From NCBI GenBank assembly GCA_003013855.2, contig ML058586.1, positions 2,160,196 through 2,224,195 on the forward strand: a stretch of DNA of 64,000 nucleotides. Direction: 5' to 3'. Source of the stretch: Liriodendron chinense (taxonomy: Eukaryota > Streptophyta > Magnoliopsida > Magnoliales > Magnoliaceae). The notes under the pieces were generated by a model. The model was not told where the DNA came from. It saw only the letters and a list, made by a program, of their open reading frames with translations, and made no database searches. Each line of letters begins with the position of its first letter. The first letter of the stretch is position 1. Positions 63,216 to 64,000 of this stretch are shown piece by piece. The position numbers and the translations under genes were made by a program.

Positions 63216-63958
63216 CCAAGGCACTTCCACTCATGCATTCGGATGAATTCTTATGATTTGACAACTTGGTTTATCCAATGAGCTACGAAATTTTACAATC
63301 TATTACTATGGAACTAGGTCATCCAAACGGACCCTAATCCCATCCAAAAGAGTTACGGGAGAAAGCTTTTTACGCCATTACTCATTTGGACATAACGTTT
63401 AAAGAGGGGGAACGCAGGGAAAAAGGAGAGAAGGAGAACTTGTCTCCTCACTCATTTCCTTTCATCCACATGCCCACATGTGTGGGTCTACTTGATGGAC
63501 GACTCTCATTTCGCACTTGAGTCATTTCTTCAGCATTGATATACATATATTTGAAAATATCCTTTTACATATATATATATATATATATATATTACTTTAA
63601 ATAAAATCTAAGGTGCTTTTAATTATTTATTTACGCTCTCACCGTCTCTTTAAAAAGCCCTTGGACACTAAAGACACAAGGCTTGGACCCTGCCAAAACC
63701 CTAGTACAATAGGTCCAAGCTTGGGACTGGGTCTGCACCACCCGGTCAAAATTTTGATAAAATCACTATTTCCCACTTGACTGCTCTTACCTATCCGTTG
63801 ATCAGGTGGACCACGCATGCATAACAAAATAGACATTTAAGAGGGAACGAAACGGACGGCTACAATCATGAGTTGCCTAATAAGGGCCGGAATGGTAGAT
63901 TTGTAGGATATAGCACATGTACATATAAAGCTGGTTCAGCTGAGCTGTGCCGCTAAAA
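63216..63958. other. Gene-free stretch
   Basis: Contains an (AT)n tract at about 63,570-63,592. Nothing else recognised. Confidence 0.5.
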
Positions 63959-64000
63959 CGGGAGTGGATTAGGTAAGACCCCGGATCCACCCAGGTGGGT
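63959..64000 (+). mobile_element. Start of another core-repeat MITE, arm type 6, cut by the window end
   Basis: CGGGAGTGGATTAGGTAAGA then CCCCGGATCCACCCAGGTGGG matches the left arm at 61,667. Confidence 0.72.

Noticed and set aside
1..64000. CRISPR arrays, operons, rRNA genes
   Set aside because: No short regularly spaced repeats with unique spacers, no bacterial-type gene clusters and no rRNA sequence seen. The content is plant nuclear DNA throughout.

Overview
The window is nuclear DNA of a land plant. It holds two genes with many small introns, both read leftward, set in about 45 kb of transposon-derived sequence. The most abundant repeat is a palindromic element with a GTGGGGCCCACC..TGATGTATGTGTTTTATCCACGCCGTCCAT core. 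From memory this sequence is typical of magnoliids (Magnolia, Liriodendron, Lauraceae), so a magnoliid is my best guess for the host; that is inference only. There are no operons, CRISPR arrays or bacterial features.

Layout. 1-7,267: gene-free, built mainly of copies of the core repeat. 7,268-21,691 (-): a complete 13-exon gene for a conserved plant membrane protein of 1,081 residues. It has a signal peptide, an Ig-like ectodomain and a multi-pass C-terminal half. Its function is not known to me. Intron 9 carries a Ty1/copia element nested inside a TRIM (miniature LTR element); introns 2, 6 and 12 carry MITEs and a SINE. 21,700-42,800: intergenic, with two Ty3/gypsy elements lacking reverse transcriptase, two solo LTRs of related families and many copies of the core repeat. 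42,802-61,381 (-): a 15-exon gene for an organellar NADP-dependent isocitrate dehydrogenase. Its 7-kb intron 4 and 3.7-kb intron 13 are full of repeat debris. 61,400-64,000: at least three nested palindromic elements, and the start of another cut by the window edge.

Exon boundaries come from splice signals plus reading-frame continuity, and every junction keeps the frame. The membrane-protein model is open from ATG to TGA. Its one non-standard feature is a GC-AG intron 7. The isocitrate dehydrogenase model totals 472 residues, but exon 10 has one extra base (49,495/49,496) that breaks the frame. This is either a base-call error or a disabling mutation. All visible active-site residues are otherwise intact. 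A decayed second copy of exon 6 lies in intron 5.

The two genes have no evident functional link. I found no new defence or metabolic system. The most unusual material is the modular palindromic repeat family (constant core, exchangeable arms), the nested insertions, the RT-less Ty3 elements, and the broken and relic exons of the dehydrogenase gene.
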